A model generated the notes under the pieces. It was not told where the DNA came from. It did not search any database and saw only the letters and a program-made list of their open reading frames with translations. Below, piece after piece: positions 17,664 through 26,143 of a stretch of 64,000 nt of DNA; the first letter of the stretch is position 1, and every line of letters starts with the position of its first letter. The stretch lies in assembly GCF_024124905.1 (NCBI RefSeq), contig NZ_JAMXST010000002.1:434001-498000 (forward strand), written 5' to 3'. Position numbers and translations under genes: made by a program. This DNA is from Cellulosimicrobium cellulans (GTDB lineage: Bacteria; Actinomycetota; Actinomycetes; Actinomycetales; Cellulomonadaceae).

Positions 17664-18278
17664 ATGAACGCACGAGCAACGAAGAAGCTCGTCGCCGGGG
17701 GTGCCCTCGGCGCGATGCTCATCGGCACGGTCGCCCTCGCGTCCGCTGCCACCGCAGACCAGGTGGGCGACGACCAGGGTGTCAACGTCTCCGTGGAGAT
17801 CGAGTCGAACGTCGAGCCGGGCAACCTCGCGCTCTCGGTCGCCTCGAACGCGACCACGCTCACCGAGGTCGACTCGACGGTCGAGAACACCCGCGAGTTC
17901 ACGGGTGACCTCCCCAACGTCACCGTGACCGACACGCGTACCGAGGCGCCTTCGGGCACCGGCTGGTACGTCGTGGGCAGCGCCTCGGACTTCACCGGTG
18001 ACGCTGGCATCATCGAGGCAGCGAACCTCGGGTGGGCCCCGACTCTCGTGAGCGAGAGCGAGAGCGGCCTCGTTCAGGCGGGCGAGGGCGTCGACCCCGC
18101 GCTCGAGAACGGCCCTGGCCTCGAGGAGCAGGACCTCCTGGTCTCGGCGTGGGACTCGGCCGAGGTCAACCCGGAGGGCTCGTGGACCGCGTCCGCGGGC
18201 CTCACGCTCCGCACCGCCGAGGACGTCGCCGCCGGCGCCTACTCCTCGACGATCACGCTCTCCCTCTTCGAGGACTGA
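17664..18278 (+). CDS. Secreted WxL-like surface protein
   Basis: 204 residues with a clear signal peptide (cleavage after VALASAATA). The mature protein is beta-rich, acidic, Thr/Ser/Val-rich and free of Cys. The end, DVAAGAYSSTITLSLFED, aligns with the terminal strand of WxL domains (normally ...YTSTLTWTL...), and GWYVVGSASDF resembles the central WxV block, but the two canonical Trp-x-Leu motifs are degenerate. The start is 17664, 7 nt after GGAGAG; an ATG at 17649 precedes that site. The next gene encodes a DUF916 protein, the usual partner of WxL proteins, which supports the call. It is likely bound to the cell surface. Confidence 0.6.
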   Translation: MNARATKKLVAGGALGAMLIGTVALASAATADQVGDDQGVNVSVEIESNVEPGNLALSVASNATTLTEVDSTVENTREFTGDLPNVTVTDTRTEAPSGTGWYVVGSASDFTGDAGIIEAANLGWAPTLVSESESGLVQAGEGVDPALENGPGLEEQDLLVSAWDSAEVNPEGSWTASAGLTLRTAEDVAAGAYSSTITLSLFED

Positions 18279-18336
18279 GCACACGGTCCTCGTGACCTGA
18301 CGGCCGGCCGCGGTCGGCCGTCGACCGAGCAGTCCA

Positions 18337-18390
18337 CGGCGGGCCGCTCCACTCGTCCGACAGAGGTCGGATCGGGTGGGCGGCCCGCCG
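18337..18390 (+). other. 54-nt hairpin in front of the DUF916 gene
   Basis: CGGCGGGCCGC (18337-18347) is exactly complementary to 18380-18390. Inside, 18349-18355 pairs with 18373-18379 and 18356-18361 with 18366-18371 around an AGAG loop, with single-base bulges. It ends 7 nt before the GGAGAGAG ribosome binding site. A separate 8-bp hairpin (GACGGCCG / CGGCCGTC) lies at about 18299-18322. It could terminate the upstream gene, process the mRNA, or set different levels for the two proteins. Confidence 0.7.
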
Positions 18391-18411
18391 TCGTACGGAG
18401 AGAGCACCTGC

Positions 18412-19551
18412 GTGAACCCTGCATCACACCTGAGCCACGGACTGCGCCGCCCGGCCCGCTGGGTCGCCGCGGCCGGAGCGGCGCTCGTCGCAGCGCTCGC
18501 GCCCGCGCTGCCGGCGGGCGCGGCGTCCAGCGGCGTCCTGCCGCTCGACACCGAGGACGTCATCACCTGGGGCGTCAAGCCCGCCGACGCGGACGGCCCG
18601 GACGGGCGGTCCCGCGTCGAGCTGGTGCTCGACCCCGGGGCATCCGCGTCCGAGCATCTCGCCGTGTCGAACTTCAGCGACGTGCCCGTGACCTTCTCGA
18701 TCCAGGCCGCGGACGGGTACATCAACCCCAAGGGCCGGTTCAACATGCTGCCGTCGGACCGGGAGTCGACCGGGGCCGGGACCTGGATCGAGGTCCAGGA
18801 CTCGGTCGAGGTCGCGCCCGACGCGACGGTCGTCGTGCCGTTCACGGTGGCCGTCCCGGACAACGCCACGCCCGGCGACCACGTCGCCGGTATCGCCGCG
18901 ACGATGACGAGCACCGGTGCGGGGGAGGGCGGGACGAGCGTCGGCGTGGAGAGCCGCGTCGGCTTCCGTGTCTCCACGCGCGTCACAGGAGACGTGGAGC
19001 CGGTCCTGACGGTCGAGAACGTCAAGGCGTCCTACACCCCGTCGTGGAACCCGTTCGCCGCGGGTGACATGACCGTCTCCTACGACGTGACGAACGACGG
19101 CAACGTCCGTCTCGGTGCCGATGGCGACGTCGCGACGTCGGGGTTCTTCGGGCTGCTGTCCACGGACCGCTCGGCGACGCAGATCCCCGAGGTCCTGCCC
19201 GGCGGCTCGCAGCGGTCCCGCGTCGAGACGCCGAACGTCTGGCCGCTCGGCCCGGTCCGGTCGACGATCACCGTCACCCCGACGGTGGTGGACGACGACC
19301 AGGTCGACGCGCCGCTCGAGCCCGTCACGGTCACCGTGACGACCTGGGCCGTCCCGTGGCCGCAGCTCCTGCTGATCGCGATCGTCGTGGTCCTGATCGT
19401 CGGCGTCCGCGACGACCGCCGACGCCGGCGCCAGCGTCTCGAGGCGATGCTCGCCCGGGCGCGCGACGAGGGCCGCCAGCAGGCAGCCGGGAGCGAGCCC
19501 GCGACGTCGGGCACGGGTGCGCCCGCCGCGAAGGGCGAGCCGAAGGCCTGA
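18412..19551 (+). CDS. DUF916 (WxL-interacting) domain membrane protein
   Basis: 379 residues. Signal peptide ([13 protein letters not shown]) followed by the DUF916 domain: [20 protein letters not shown], a [18 protein letters not shown] strand, [15 protein letters not shown] and [21 protein letters not shown] second immunoglobulin-like domain follows (residues 200-300), then one membrane helix ([14 protein letters not shown]) and a basic, coiled, Ala-rich cytoplasmic tail. The family in Firmicutes bridges WxL proteins and peptidoglycan. GTG 18412 is chosen because GGAGAGAG lies 8 nt upstream. With the preceding gene it forms a two-protein surface module next to the Tad operon. Confidence 0.8.
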   Translation: MNPASHLSHGLRRPARWVAAAGAALVAALAPALPAGAASSGVLPLDTEDVITWGVKPADADGPDGRSRVELVLDPGASASEHLAVSNFSDVPVTFSIQAADGYINPKGRFNMLPSDRESTGAGTWIEVQDSVEVAPDATVVVPFTVAVPDNATPGDHVAGIAATMTSTGAGEGGTSVGVESRVGFRVSTRVTGDVEPVLTVENVKASYTPSWNPFAAGDMTVSYDVTNDGNVRLGADGDVATSGFFGLLSTDRSATQIPEVLPGGSQRSRVETPNVWPLGPVRSTITVTPTVVDDDQVDAPLEPVTVTVTTWAVPWPQLLLIAIVVVLIVGVRDDRRRRRQRLEAMLARARDEGRQQAAGSEPATSGTGAPAAKGEPKA

Positions 19552-19613
19552 CCTTCCGCGCCGCCGGGCACGGGTCTGCCGGCCCGGCGGCGCGGAGCGC
19601 GCGCGGTGTCGCG

Positions 19614-19619
19614 TAACCT
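19614..19619 (+). promoter_or_regulatory. -10 box for prfB
   Basis: TAACCT with 8 nt to the GTG at 19628, and no Shine-Dalgarno between. It supports the GTG start of release factor 2. Confidence 0.5.
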
Positions 19620-19627
19620 TGAACCTC

Positions 19628-20740
19628 GTGGCCACCATCGACTTTCCGACCGAGATCAAGGCGCTGCGCAGCACGCTCGAGTCCATCGAGAGCGTGAGCG
19701 ACCCGGAGGTGCTGCGCGCGAAGATCGCGGACCTCTCGGAGAAGGCGTCGGCCCCCGACCTGTGGGACGACCCGGACGCCGCGCAGAAGGTGACGTCGGC
19801 ACTCTCCGCGGCGCAGTCCGAGCTGGACCGGGTGAAGAAGCTCGGCCAGCGCATCGACGACGTCGAGACCCTGGTCGAGATGGGCCAGGAGATGGAGGAC
19901 GAGGACACCCTCGTCGAGGCGGAGGCCGAGGTCGCGGCGATCCGCAAGGACCTCGACCAGCTCGAGGTCCGCACGCTCCTCGCCGGCGAGTACGACGCGC
20001 GCGAGGCCGTCGTCACGATCCGCGCGGGCGCGGGTGGCGTGGACGCGGCCGACTTCGCGGAGATGCTCCTGCGCATGTACCTGCGCTGGGCGGAGCGCCA
20101 CGGCTACCCGACCACCGTGCTCGACACGTCCTACGCCGAGGAGGCGGGCCTCAAGTCCGCCACGTTCGAGGTGAAGGCTCCGTACGCCTTCGGCCACCTG
20201 TCCGTCGAGGCGGGCACGCACCGTCTCGTGCGCATCTCGCCCTTCGACAACCAGGGGCGTCGCCAGACGTCGTTCGCGGCCGTCGAGGTCATCCCGCTCA
20301 TCGAGCAGACCGACTCGATCGAGATCCCGGAGTCGGAGATCAAGGTCGACGTCTTCCGGTCCTCGGGCCCGGGCGGGCAGTCCGTCAACACGACGGACTC
20401 CGCGGTGCGCATGACGCACATCCCGACCGGCATCGTCGTGTCGATGCAGAACGAGAAGTCGCAGATCCAGAACCGCGCCGCCGCGCTGCGCGTCCTCCAG
20501 TCCCGCCTGCTGCTCGTGCGCCAGGAGGAGGAGAACGCGAAGAAGAAGGAGCTCGCGGGCGACATCAAGGCGAGCTGGGGCGACCAGATGCGCTCCTACG
20601 TGCTGCAGCCGTACCAGATGGTCAAGGACCTGCGGACCGAGCACGAGGTCGGCAACCCGTCGGCGGTCTTCGACGGCGACATCGACGACTTCATCGAGGC
20701 CGGGATCCGCTGGCGCCGCGGGGTGCAGAAGGAGGCATGA
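19628..20740 (+). CDS. prfB: Peptide chain release factor 2
   Basis: 370 residues. Releases peptides at UGA and UAA. The UGA-reading tripeptide SPF is at 204-206 ([15 protein letters not shown]) and the hydrolysis motif GGQ near 248-250 ([17 protein letters not shown]). The N-terminal block [14 protein letters not shown] is diagnostic for RF2. The frame is uninterrupted from the GTG: there is no programmed +1 frameshift with in-frame UGA, so this gene is not autoregulated in the E. coli manner. It is first in the conserved prfB-ftsE-ftsX-smpB-ssrA order. Confidence 0.95.
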   Translation: MATIDFPTEIKALRSTLESIESVSDPEVLRAKIADLSEKASAPDLWDDPDAAQKVTSALSAAQSELDRVKKLGQRIDDVETLVEMGQEMEDEDTLVEAEAEVAAIRKDLDQLEVRTLLAGEYDAREAVVTIRAGAGGVDAADFAEMLLRMYLRWAERHGYPTTVLDTSYAEEAGLKSATFEVKAPYAFGHLSVEAGTHRLVRISPFDNQGRRQTSFAAVEVIPLIEQTDSIEIPESEIKVDVFRSSGPGGQSVNTTDSAVRMTHIPTGIVVSMQNEKSQIQNRAAALRVLQSRLLLVRQEEENAKKKELAGDIKASWGDQMRSYVLQPYQMVKDLRTEHEVGNPSAVFDGDIDDFIEAGIRWRRGVQKEA

Positions 20741-20834
20741 CCCTCTGCGCCTGCCCCGGGGCCGATTGATCCGAGCAACGGATCGATGCGCCCGGGTGCG
20801 GCGTGTCCGCCCCGCCGGGCCGGAGGCGCGTGCC

Positions 20835-20840
20835 TACCCT
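20835..20840 (+). promoter_or_regulatory. -10 box upstream of ftsE
   Basis: TACCCT with 7 nt (CGGGATC) to a GTG at 20848 that opens a 19-codon frame ending on the ftsE start. The same spacing as at annotated leaderless genes in this window makes both box and short frame credible. Confidence 0.5.
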
Positions 20841-20847
20841 CGGGATC

Positions 20848-20907
20848 GTGCGACGAACCTCGTTCGTCCACGGATCGACCCCCGACCCGAGGAACGTGCC
20901 GCTGTGA
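20848..20907 (+). CDS. 19-residue upstream ORF coupled to ftsE
   Basis: A short frame GTG...TGA encodes [19 protein letters not shown]. Two things support it: a TACCCT box 7 nt before the GTG, and a CTGTGA junction where its stop overlaps the ftsE GTG, the same coupling used by many gene pairs here. No known peptide is recognised. If it is real, ribosomes would start leaderless on this frame and pass to ftsE. Alternatively it is simply 5' UTR carrying the ftsE ribosome site GAGGAA. Confidence 0.4.
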   Translation: MRRTSFVHGSTPDPRNVPL

Positions 20908-21779
20908 TCCGCTTCGAGAACGTCACCAAGGTCTACGCGCGCGGCGCGAGGCCGGCCGTCGACGACGTGTCGATGGAGGTTCGCCGCGGCGAGTTCGTCT
21001 TCCTCGTCGGCGCGTCGGGCTCCGGCAAGTCGACGTGCCTGCACCTCGTCCTGCGCGAGGAGCGCCCGACCAAGGGAAAGGTCTTCGTCGCGGGGCGGGA
21101 CCTCGGGTCGCTGTCGAGCTGGAACGTGCCCAAGCTGCGGCGCCAGATCGGGGTCGTCTTCCAGGACTTCCGCCTCCTGCCGAACAAGACGGTGTTCGAG
21201 AACGTCGCGTTCGCGCTCCAGGTCATCGGCAAGCCGCGGCACACGATCGCGATCACGGTCCCCGAGACGCTCGAGATGGTGGGGCTCGCGGGCAAGGAGA
21301 AGCGCCGCCCGCACGAGCTCTCCGGCGGCGAGCAGCAGCGCGTCGCCATCGCGCGCGCCATGGTCAACCGCCCGCCGATCCTGCTCGCCGACGAGCCCAC
21401 CGGGAACCTCGACCCCACGACGTCGCTCGGGATCATGCGCCTGCTCGACCGCATCAACCGCACCGGGACCACCGTCGTCATGGCGACGCACGACGAGGAG
21501 ATCGTCAACCAGATGCGGCGTCGCGTCATCGAGCTCGACACCGGGACGCTCGTGCGTGACCAGGCGCACGGCGCCTACGGCGCGCGCGGGCAGGTCATCC
21601 CGGACCCTGACCGGGACGACCCGGGCACCGCGCACGGCGCGGCGCCCGAGTCGGCGCCGACGACGGCCGTCCCGCGCGTGCCACCGGCTGCGGCTCGGTC
21701 GGCTGCCGAGGAGGAGCCGGCCGAGCCGCCGTCGCGACGCTCGGTGCGCCGCCACGTCGAGGCGACGGCGGGGGAGTGA
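20904..21779 (+). CDS. ftsE: Cell division ATP-binding protein FtsE
   Basis: 291 residues. ABC ATPase that with FtsX activates peptidoglycan hydrolases at the septum. Walker [10 protein letters not shown] (36-44), Q-loop [14 protein letters not shown], signature [14 protein letters not shown] and Walker [13 protein letters not shown] are intact, and the H-loop reads [10 protein letters not shown]. Beyond the normal end near residue 230 lies a 60-residue Pro/Ala/Arg-rich tail (from [17 protein letters not shown]), which is unusual for FtsE. GAGGAA lies upstream of the GTG at 20904. Confidence 0.95.
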   Translation: MIRFENVTKVYARGARPAVDDVSMEVRRGEFVFLVGASGSGKSTCLHLVLREERPTKGKVFVAGRDLGSLSSWNVPKLRRQIGVVFQDFRLLPNKTVFENVAFALQVIGKPRHTIAITVPETLEMVGLAGKEKRRPHELSGGEQQRVAIARAMVNRPPILLADEPTGNLDPTTSLGIMRLLDRINRTGTTVVMATHDEEIVNQMRRRVIELDTGTLVRDQAHGAYGARGQVIPDPDRDDPGTAHGAAPESAPTTAVPRVPPAAARSAAEEEPAEPPSRRSVRRHVEATAGE

Positions 21780-21784
21780 TCGGC

Positions 21785-22696
21785 GTGCGACTCCAGTTCA
21801 TCCTCGCGGAGCTCGGTCAGGGCTTGCGCCGCAACGTCTCGATGACGGTCTCCGTCGTCCTCGTCACCTTCGTCTCGCTGACGTTCGTCGGCGCGTCGAT
21901 GCTCCTGCAGGCGCAGATCGGGAAGCTCAAGGACGACTGGTACGACAAGGTCGAGGTCTCCGTCTTCCTGTGCCCCACCGGCTCGCCGTCACCGACCTGC
22001 GCCGCGGGCGAGGCGACCCCGGACCAGATCGCCGCCCTCGAGGACGTCTTCGAGTCCGAGCTCGCCGACGAGATCCAGACCGTGTACTTCGAGTCCAAGG
22101 ACGACGCGTTCGCCGCGTTCCAGGAGCGGTACCCGGACGGCTACCTCGGCACGCAGCTCACCGTCGACGACATGCAGGCGTCCTTCCGCCTCAAGCTCAC
22201 CAACCCGGAGAACTACGAGGTCGTCAACGACGTCGTCACCGGGCGCCCGGGCGTGGAGGTCGTCGAGGACCAGCGCCGCATCTTCGACTCGCTCTTCCTC
22301 GCGCTCAACCGCGCGTCGCTCCTCGCCGCCGGCCTCGCCGCGGTCATGCTCCTCGCCGCGGTGCTGCTCATCACGACGACGATCCGGCTGTCGGCGCTGA
22401 GCCGGCGCCGTGAGACCGGCATCATGCGGCTCGTCGGGGCGTCGAACCTCTTCATCCAGCTCCCGTTCCTGCTGGAAGGGGCGATCGCGGCCGTGCTCGG
22501 TGCGCTCCTCGCGGTCGGCGGGCTGTGGGTGGGGGTGAAGTACCTCGTCACCGACTGGTTGTCGCAGTCCGTGACGTGGGTGGCCTACGTCGACGAGTCG
22601 GACGTGCTGCGCATCGCGCCCGTCCTCGTCGGTATCGCGTTCCTCCTGGCGGCCGTCTCCTCGGTCGTCACGCTCAACCGCCACACGAGGGTGTGA
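21785..22696 (+). CDS. ftsX: Cell division protein FtsX
   Basis: 303 residues. Four-helix permease-like partner of FtsE: helix 1 (MTVSVVLVTFVSLTFVG), a large extracellular loop containing a Cys pair (FLCPTGSPSPTCAAG), then three C-terminal helices with LSRRRETGIMRLVGASNLFIQLPFLLEG, the FtsX core. Start 21785 is preferred because the GGGGGAG lies 8 nt before it; the GTG at 21776 overlaps that purine run. The extracellular loop is where the downstream hydrolase should dock. Confidence 0.93.
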   Translation: MRLQFILAELGQGLRRNVSMTVSVVLVTFVSLTFVGASMLLQAQIGKLKDDWYDKVEVSVFLCPTGSPSPTCAAGEATPDQIAALEDVFESELADEIQTVYFESKDDAFAAFQERYPDGYLGTQLTVDDMQASFRLKLTNPENYEVVNDVVTGRPGVEVVEDQRRIFDSLFLALNRASLLAAGLAAVMLLAAVLLITTTIRLSALSRRRETGIMRLVGASNLFIQLPFLLEGAIAAVLGALLAVGGLWVGVKYLVTDWLSQSVTWVAYVDESDVLRIAPVLVGIAFLLAAVSSVVTLNRHTRV

Positions 22697-22697
22697 G

Positions 22698-24068
22698 ATG
22701 ACCCGGGACCTCCGCCGCGCGACCGCGGCCCTGATCGCCACGACGATGCTCCTCGTGGGGAGTGTCGCGTCGGCCACCGCCGACGACATCGACGACCGCC
22801 GAGCAGCCGCGGAACGCCGCCAGTCCGAGATCCTCGGCAACCGCGAGCAGCTCCAGTCCCAGCTCGAGGACACCGACGCCGAGCTCGCGCAGGCGGTGGT
22901 CGACCTCCAGGCGATCGAGGCGCGCCTGCCGGTCGCCCAGGCCGAGCTGGACGCCGCCGAGGCCGAGGTCGAGCGGACCCAGCGCGAGGCGGAGCTGCTC
23001 GCGCAGCGGCTCGAGGACGCGCTCGGACAGGAGGCCGCGATCAGCGCCGAGATCGAGCGCGGCGCGACCGAGGTCGCCGACGCGAAGTCCAGCATCGCGG
23101 AGATGGCGCGCCAGGCGTACCGCGGTCAGGGCGACGTCTCGAGCCTCGGCATCGTCACGGGTGCGCAGAGCACCGAGGAGTTCATCGAGGAGTACGCGGT
23201 CTCGTCGACGGCGGCGCGCAGCCAGTCTCGGTCCCTCCAGGACCTCCTCGAGGCCGAGTCGGTCGCGCGCAACCGCGAGGCGCGCCTGCAGGCGGTGCGG
23301 GAGACGGTCGCCGACCTGAAGAAGCAGGCGGACGAGAACGTCGTCGCCGCCGAGGCCGCGCGCAAGGCGGCGGCGGACCGCAAGGCCGAGGTCGAGCAGC
23401 TCATCGTCGACCAGCAGGCGAAGAAGGCGACGATCGAGGCGCGCAAGGCCGCGGCCGAGGCGAAGGTCGCCGAGAACGAGGCCGCCCAGCAGTCGCTGCA
23501 GCAGGAGATCAAGGGGATCATCGCCGAGCAGGCGGAGCGCGACCGCAAGGCCGCGGAGGAGGAGGCCCGGCGTCAGCAGCAGGGGCAGTCCTCCGGTGGG
23601 GGCGGCTCGTCGGGCGGCGGTGGTGGTGGCGGCGGCTCCTCCTCGGGGGGAGACCGCGGCAGCATCTCGAGCTTCCTCTCGTTCCCGACCGCCGTGCCGT
23701 ACGTGACGTCGAGCTACGGGATGCGGCTGCACCCGATCCTCGGGTACTACCGCCTGCACGCGGGGACCGACCTGCGCGCCTACTGCGGGACCCCGATCAT
23801 GGCCGCGGGTCCGGGCACGGTGGTGCACGCCCAGTGGCGCAACGGCTTCGGCAACCAGGTCCTGATCAACCACGGGACCGTCGGCGGCTCGAACCTCATG
23901 ACGAGCTACAACCACCTCACCCGGTTCGCGGTCTCCTCCGGGCAGGCGGTCAACAAGGGCGACGTCATCGGCTACTCGGGCAACACCGGGCTGTCCGGGG
24001 CGTGCCATCTCCACTTCGAGGTGTACGTCAACGGGTCCACCATCGACCCGATGTCGGTCCTGGGCTGA
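22698..24068 (+). CDS. M23 family peptidoglycan hydrolase with coiled coil (FtsEX partner)
   Basis: 456 residues. A signal peptide ([12 protein letters not shown]) is followed by about 280 residues of charged coiled coil in two blocks, then a Gly/Ser linker ([20 protein letters not shown]) and a LytM/M23 endopeptidase domain. Zinc ligands are visible as [16 protein letters not shown] (His and Asp) and CHLHFEVYV. The gene begins 1 nt after ftsX, and coiled-coil hydrolases are the known effectors regulated by FtsEX (EnvC, PcsB, RipC), so this is very probably the division hydrolase or hydrolase activator of this organism. Confidence 0.9.
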   Translation: MTRDLRRATAALIATTMLLVGSVASATADDIDDRRAAAERRQSEILGNREQLQSQLEDTDAELAQAVVDLQAIEARLPVAQAELDAAEAEVERTQREAELLAQRLEDALGQEAAISAEIERGATEVADAKSSIAEMARQAYRGQGDVSSLGIVTGAQSTEEFIEEYAVSSTAARSQSRSLQDLLEAESVARNREARLQAVRETVADLKKQADENVVAAEAARKAAADRKAEVEQLIVDQQAKKATIEARKAAAEAKVAENEAAQQSLQQEIKGIIAEQAERDRKAAEEEARRQQQGQSSGGGGSSGGGGGGGGSSSGGDRGSISSFLSFPTAVPYVTSSYGMRLHPILGYYRLHAGTDLRAYCGTPIMAAGPGTVVHAQWRNGFGNQVLINHGTVGGSNLMTSYNHLTRFAVSSGQAVNKGDVIGYSGNTGLSGACHLHFEVYVNGSTIDPMSVLG

Positions 24069-24207
24069 TCCGGCCCGCCTCGTCGTGCGCTGCGTGCCCG
24101 ACCCCCCGCCGCCCCGCGCGCGGGGGATAATCGGTACCGGGCGTCGTCGGGCACCCGTACGCTGGTGCGCCGGCGACGACACGACAGCGAAGGACGGTAG
24201 GACACGG

Positions 24208-24678
24208 ATGGCGAAGGACACCGGCCGCAAGGTCGTCGCCAGCAACCGCAAGGCACGCCACGACTACGTGATCGAGGACGTGTACGAGGCGGGGATCGTC
24301 CTGTCGGGCACGGAGGTCAAGGCGCTGCGCATGGGGCGCGCCTCGCTCGTCGACGGCTACGTCGCCGTCGACCGCGGCGAGGCCTGGCTCGAGAACGTCC
24401 ACATCCCCGAGTACACCGAGGGCACCTGGAACAACCACGCGCCGCGGCGCAAGCGCAAGCTGCTCCTGCACAAGGAGGAGATCCTGCGCCTGGAGTCCAA
24501 GACGCGCGAGAAGGGGCACACGATCGTGCCCCTGGCGCTGTACTTCCTCGACGGCCGGGCCAAGGTCGAGATCGCGCTCGCGCGCGGCAAGAAGGAGTAC
24601 GACAAGCGCCAGGCGCTGCGCGAGAAGCAGGACAACCGCGAGGCGCAGCGCGCGATGCGGCAGCGCGAGCTGCGCTGA
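24208..24678 (+). CDS. smpB: SsrA-binding protein
   Basis: 156 residues. Binds tmRNA and delivers it to stalled ribosomes. Family blocks: [60 protein letters not shown] and the basic C-terminal tail [20 protein letters not shown]. The upstream purine stretch GAAGGACGGTAGGA is the ribosome site. Its RNA partner ssrA is encoded about 650 bp downstream on the same strand. Confidence 0.95.
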   Translation: MAKDTGRKVVASNRKARHDYVIEDVYEAGIVLSGTEVKALRMGRASLVDGYVAVDRGEAWLENVHIPEYTEGTWNNHAPRRKRKLLLHKEEILRLESKTREKGHTIVPLALYFLDGRAKVEIALARGKKEYDKRQALREKQDNREAQRAMRQRELR

Positions 24679-24779
24679 CCCGGGCGCGTCGGGTCCGACG
24701 ACGGCCTCACCCGCTGGTGGCGTCGCCGCCCTCGACGTACGGTCGAGGACGAGACGTCGACCACGAACCAGGAGGCCCC

Positions 24780-25193
24780 ATGGTCAAGCTCCGCCAGTAC
24801 ATCCCGCGCCTCGCGGCGGGTGCGTACATCCTCAACTCCGGCCTGAACAAGCGCGGCGCGGACGAGGCGACCGCGCAGGGGATCCACGGCATGGCGGCGG
24901 GGACGTACTCGTTCCTGGGGGACGTCGAGCCGAGGCAGTTCACCAAGGCGCTCTCGACCACGGAGATCGCGCTCGGCGCGGCGCTCGTCGCCCCGTTCGT
25001 CCCTACCGGGCTCGTGGCCGTGGGCCTGGGCGTGTTCTCGGCCGGGCTCGTGGGCATGTACCTGAAGACCCCGGGCATGACGCGCGAGGACGGCGTGCGC
25101 CCGACCGAGCAGGGCACCGGGCTCGCGAAGGACGTGTTCCTCCTCGGGATCGCGGGCGGTCTGCTCGTGGACGCGCTGAGCCGCAAGAAGTAG
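24780..25193 (+). CDS. DoxX-like small membrane protein
   Basis: 137 residues with about four hydrophobic helices: IPRLAAGAYILNSGLN, TTEIALGAALVAPFVPTGLVAV, VFSAGLVGMYL and DVFLLGIAGGLLVDAL. Layout resembles DoxX-type proteins, but sequence similarity is weak by eye. AGGAGG lies 5 nt before the ATG, and TACGGT at 24738-24743 is a plausible -10 giving a leader of about 30 nt. Function unknown; it sits between smpB and ssrA. Confidence 0.6.
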   Translation: MVKLRQYIPRLAAGAYILNSGLNKRGADEATAQGIHGMAAGTYSFLGDVEPRQFTKALSTTEIALGAALVAPFVPTGLVAVGLGVFSAGLVGMYLKTPGMTREDGVRPTEQGTGLAKDVFLLGIAGGLLVDALSRKK

Positions 25194-25331
25194 GCGCCGG
25201 CGACGCGCACCGAGCCTCGTCCGGGAGGTGCGGAAATATCGGTGCGGCGGCCGGCGTTCATCCCGTAGGCTTGTCCCGCTGAGCGAGGACCGGGGCCGCC
25301 CGGGAGCCGCGCAGTGTTTGACAACTCCACA

Positions 25332-25697
25332 GGGGGTGATCGGTTTCGACGGTGGTCGTGCTTCGAGGAGAAGCGGGCCGAGGATGCAGGCTTATCTCGT
25401 TAACGATGTCTGCAAACCACAGGTGCCGATAACAAGCGCACCGACTTCGCCCTCGCCGCCTGAGCGAGCCCCGAAGTCCGTCAGCCCGAGCTAGCTCTCG
25501 ACTCGGATCCTGGCGTCATCTAGAGAGCCACTGCTCGTAGTCCTCGTCATCGGGGCTGCGGGGACTTTCAGGTGACTGAGCCCGTCCGCACCTTGTCTGC
25601 GTGAGTGCGGGGGCCGAGAAAAACGACAGCAGACTGCGCCCGGAGAAGTCCTCGATCGGCGTCACCGGACCGGGGTTCGATTCCCCGCACCTCCACC
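25332..25697 (+). ncRNA. ssrA: Transfer-messenger RNA
   Basis: The 5' end GGGGGTGATCGGTTTCGAC and the 3' end GGTTCGATTCCCCGCACCTCCACC are the tRNA-like halves. GGGGGTG (25332-25338) pairs with CACCTCC (25688-25694) and the discriminator is A25695; the genome reads ACCC here, so the final A of CCA is added after transcription. The tag frame runs 25425-25463: resume codon GCC, then ADNKRTDFALAA and TGA, with the LAA end recognised by ClpXP. The pseudoknot regions lie between. The gene follows smpB as in related genomes. Confidence 0.95.
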
Positions 25698-25706
25698 CCT
25701 GCGGCA

Positions 25707-25737
25707 ACGGCCCGCACCCCTCGAGGGTGCGGGCCGT
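25707..25737 (+). terminator. Terminator of ssrA
   Basis: A perfect 13-bp stem ACGGCCCGCACCC / GGGTGCGGGCCGT with a CTCGA loop, starting 10 nt after the tmRNA 3' end. No T-run follows, as is usual in this genome. It may also serve the convergent gene ending at 25781. Confidence 0.75.
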
Positions 25738-25780
25738 CGTCGTCCAGCGGGTCCTTTCGTGGCCCGGAGCGGGGCGCCCG

Positions 25781-26143
25781 TCACCACCCGTGCTGCGCCC
25801 AGGCGGCGGCCGCCTCCTCGCCGTCGAGCCACTCGAGCCGCAGCCGCCGTCCCCGCACGACGAGGCCGTCGTCGTCCTCGCGGGGGAGCGGCGGCGCCTC
25901 GGGGTCGTCGCTGTACAGGTCCTCGGCCAGGGCCGGGTCGGCGTCGTCGAGGTGGGCACGCCACTGGACGCGCGGCTCGGGGTTGACGTGCCGCGGAAAG
26001 GCGGACGGGCCGACGGTGTCCCAGTGCGTGCACACGCGCGTCACGAGGTGCCCGACCAGCCGCGGCTCGCCGTCGTCCGTGTCGTGCCAGAGGCGGGCGA
26101 CGCGCCCGGTCGGCGGGGTCTCGGCGATCGTCGGGTCAGTCAT
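25781..26143 (-). CDS. Hypothetical protein downstream of the DUF4349 lipoprotein gene
   Basis: 120 residues, soluble, Trp- and Asp-rich: ARLWHDTDDGEPRLVGHLV, HVNPEPRVQWRAHLDDAD, RGRRLRLEWLDGEEAAAAWAQ. It looks like a small globular protein of alternating strands; no family was recognised. The ATG at 26143 overlaps the upstream lipoprotein gene by 8 bp, so the two are translationally coupled. Convergent with ssrA. Confidence 0.6.
   Translation of the reverse strand: MTDPTIAETPPTGRVARLWHDTDDGEPRLVGHLVTRVCTHWDTVGPSAFPRHVNPEPRVQWRAHLDDADPALAEDLYSDDPEAPPLPREDDDGLVVRGRRLRLEWLDGEEAAAAWAQHGW

Noticed and set aside
19628-20740. Programmed frameshift in prfB
   Set aside because: The frame is continuous from the GTG with no in-frame TGA near codon 25.
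25315-25323. TTGACA just before ssrA as a -35 element
   Set aside because: It lies too close to the mature 5' end for a -10 at 17 nt; TAGGCT at 25266-25271 is a better candidate for a precursor transcript, but its -35 is not convincing.
25600-25620. TGAGTGCGGGGG in tmRNA matching the palindrome arm before rph
   Set aside because: In tmRNA it is part of a structured domain and lacks the nested partner arms; a 12-base match in GC-rich sequence is weak evidence of relation.
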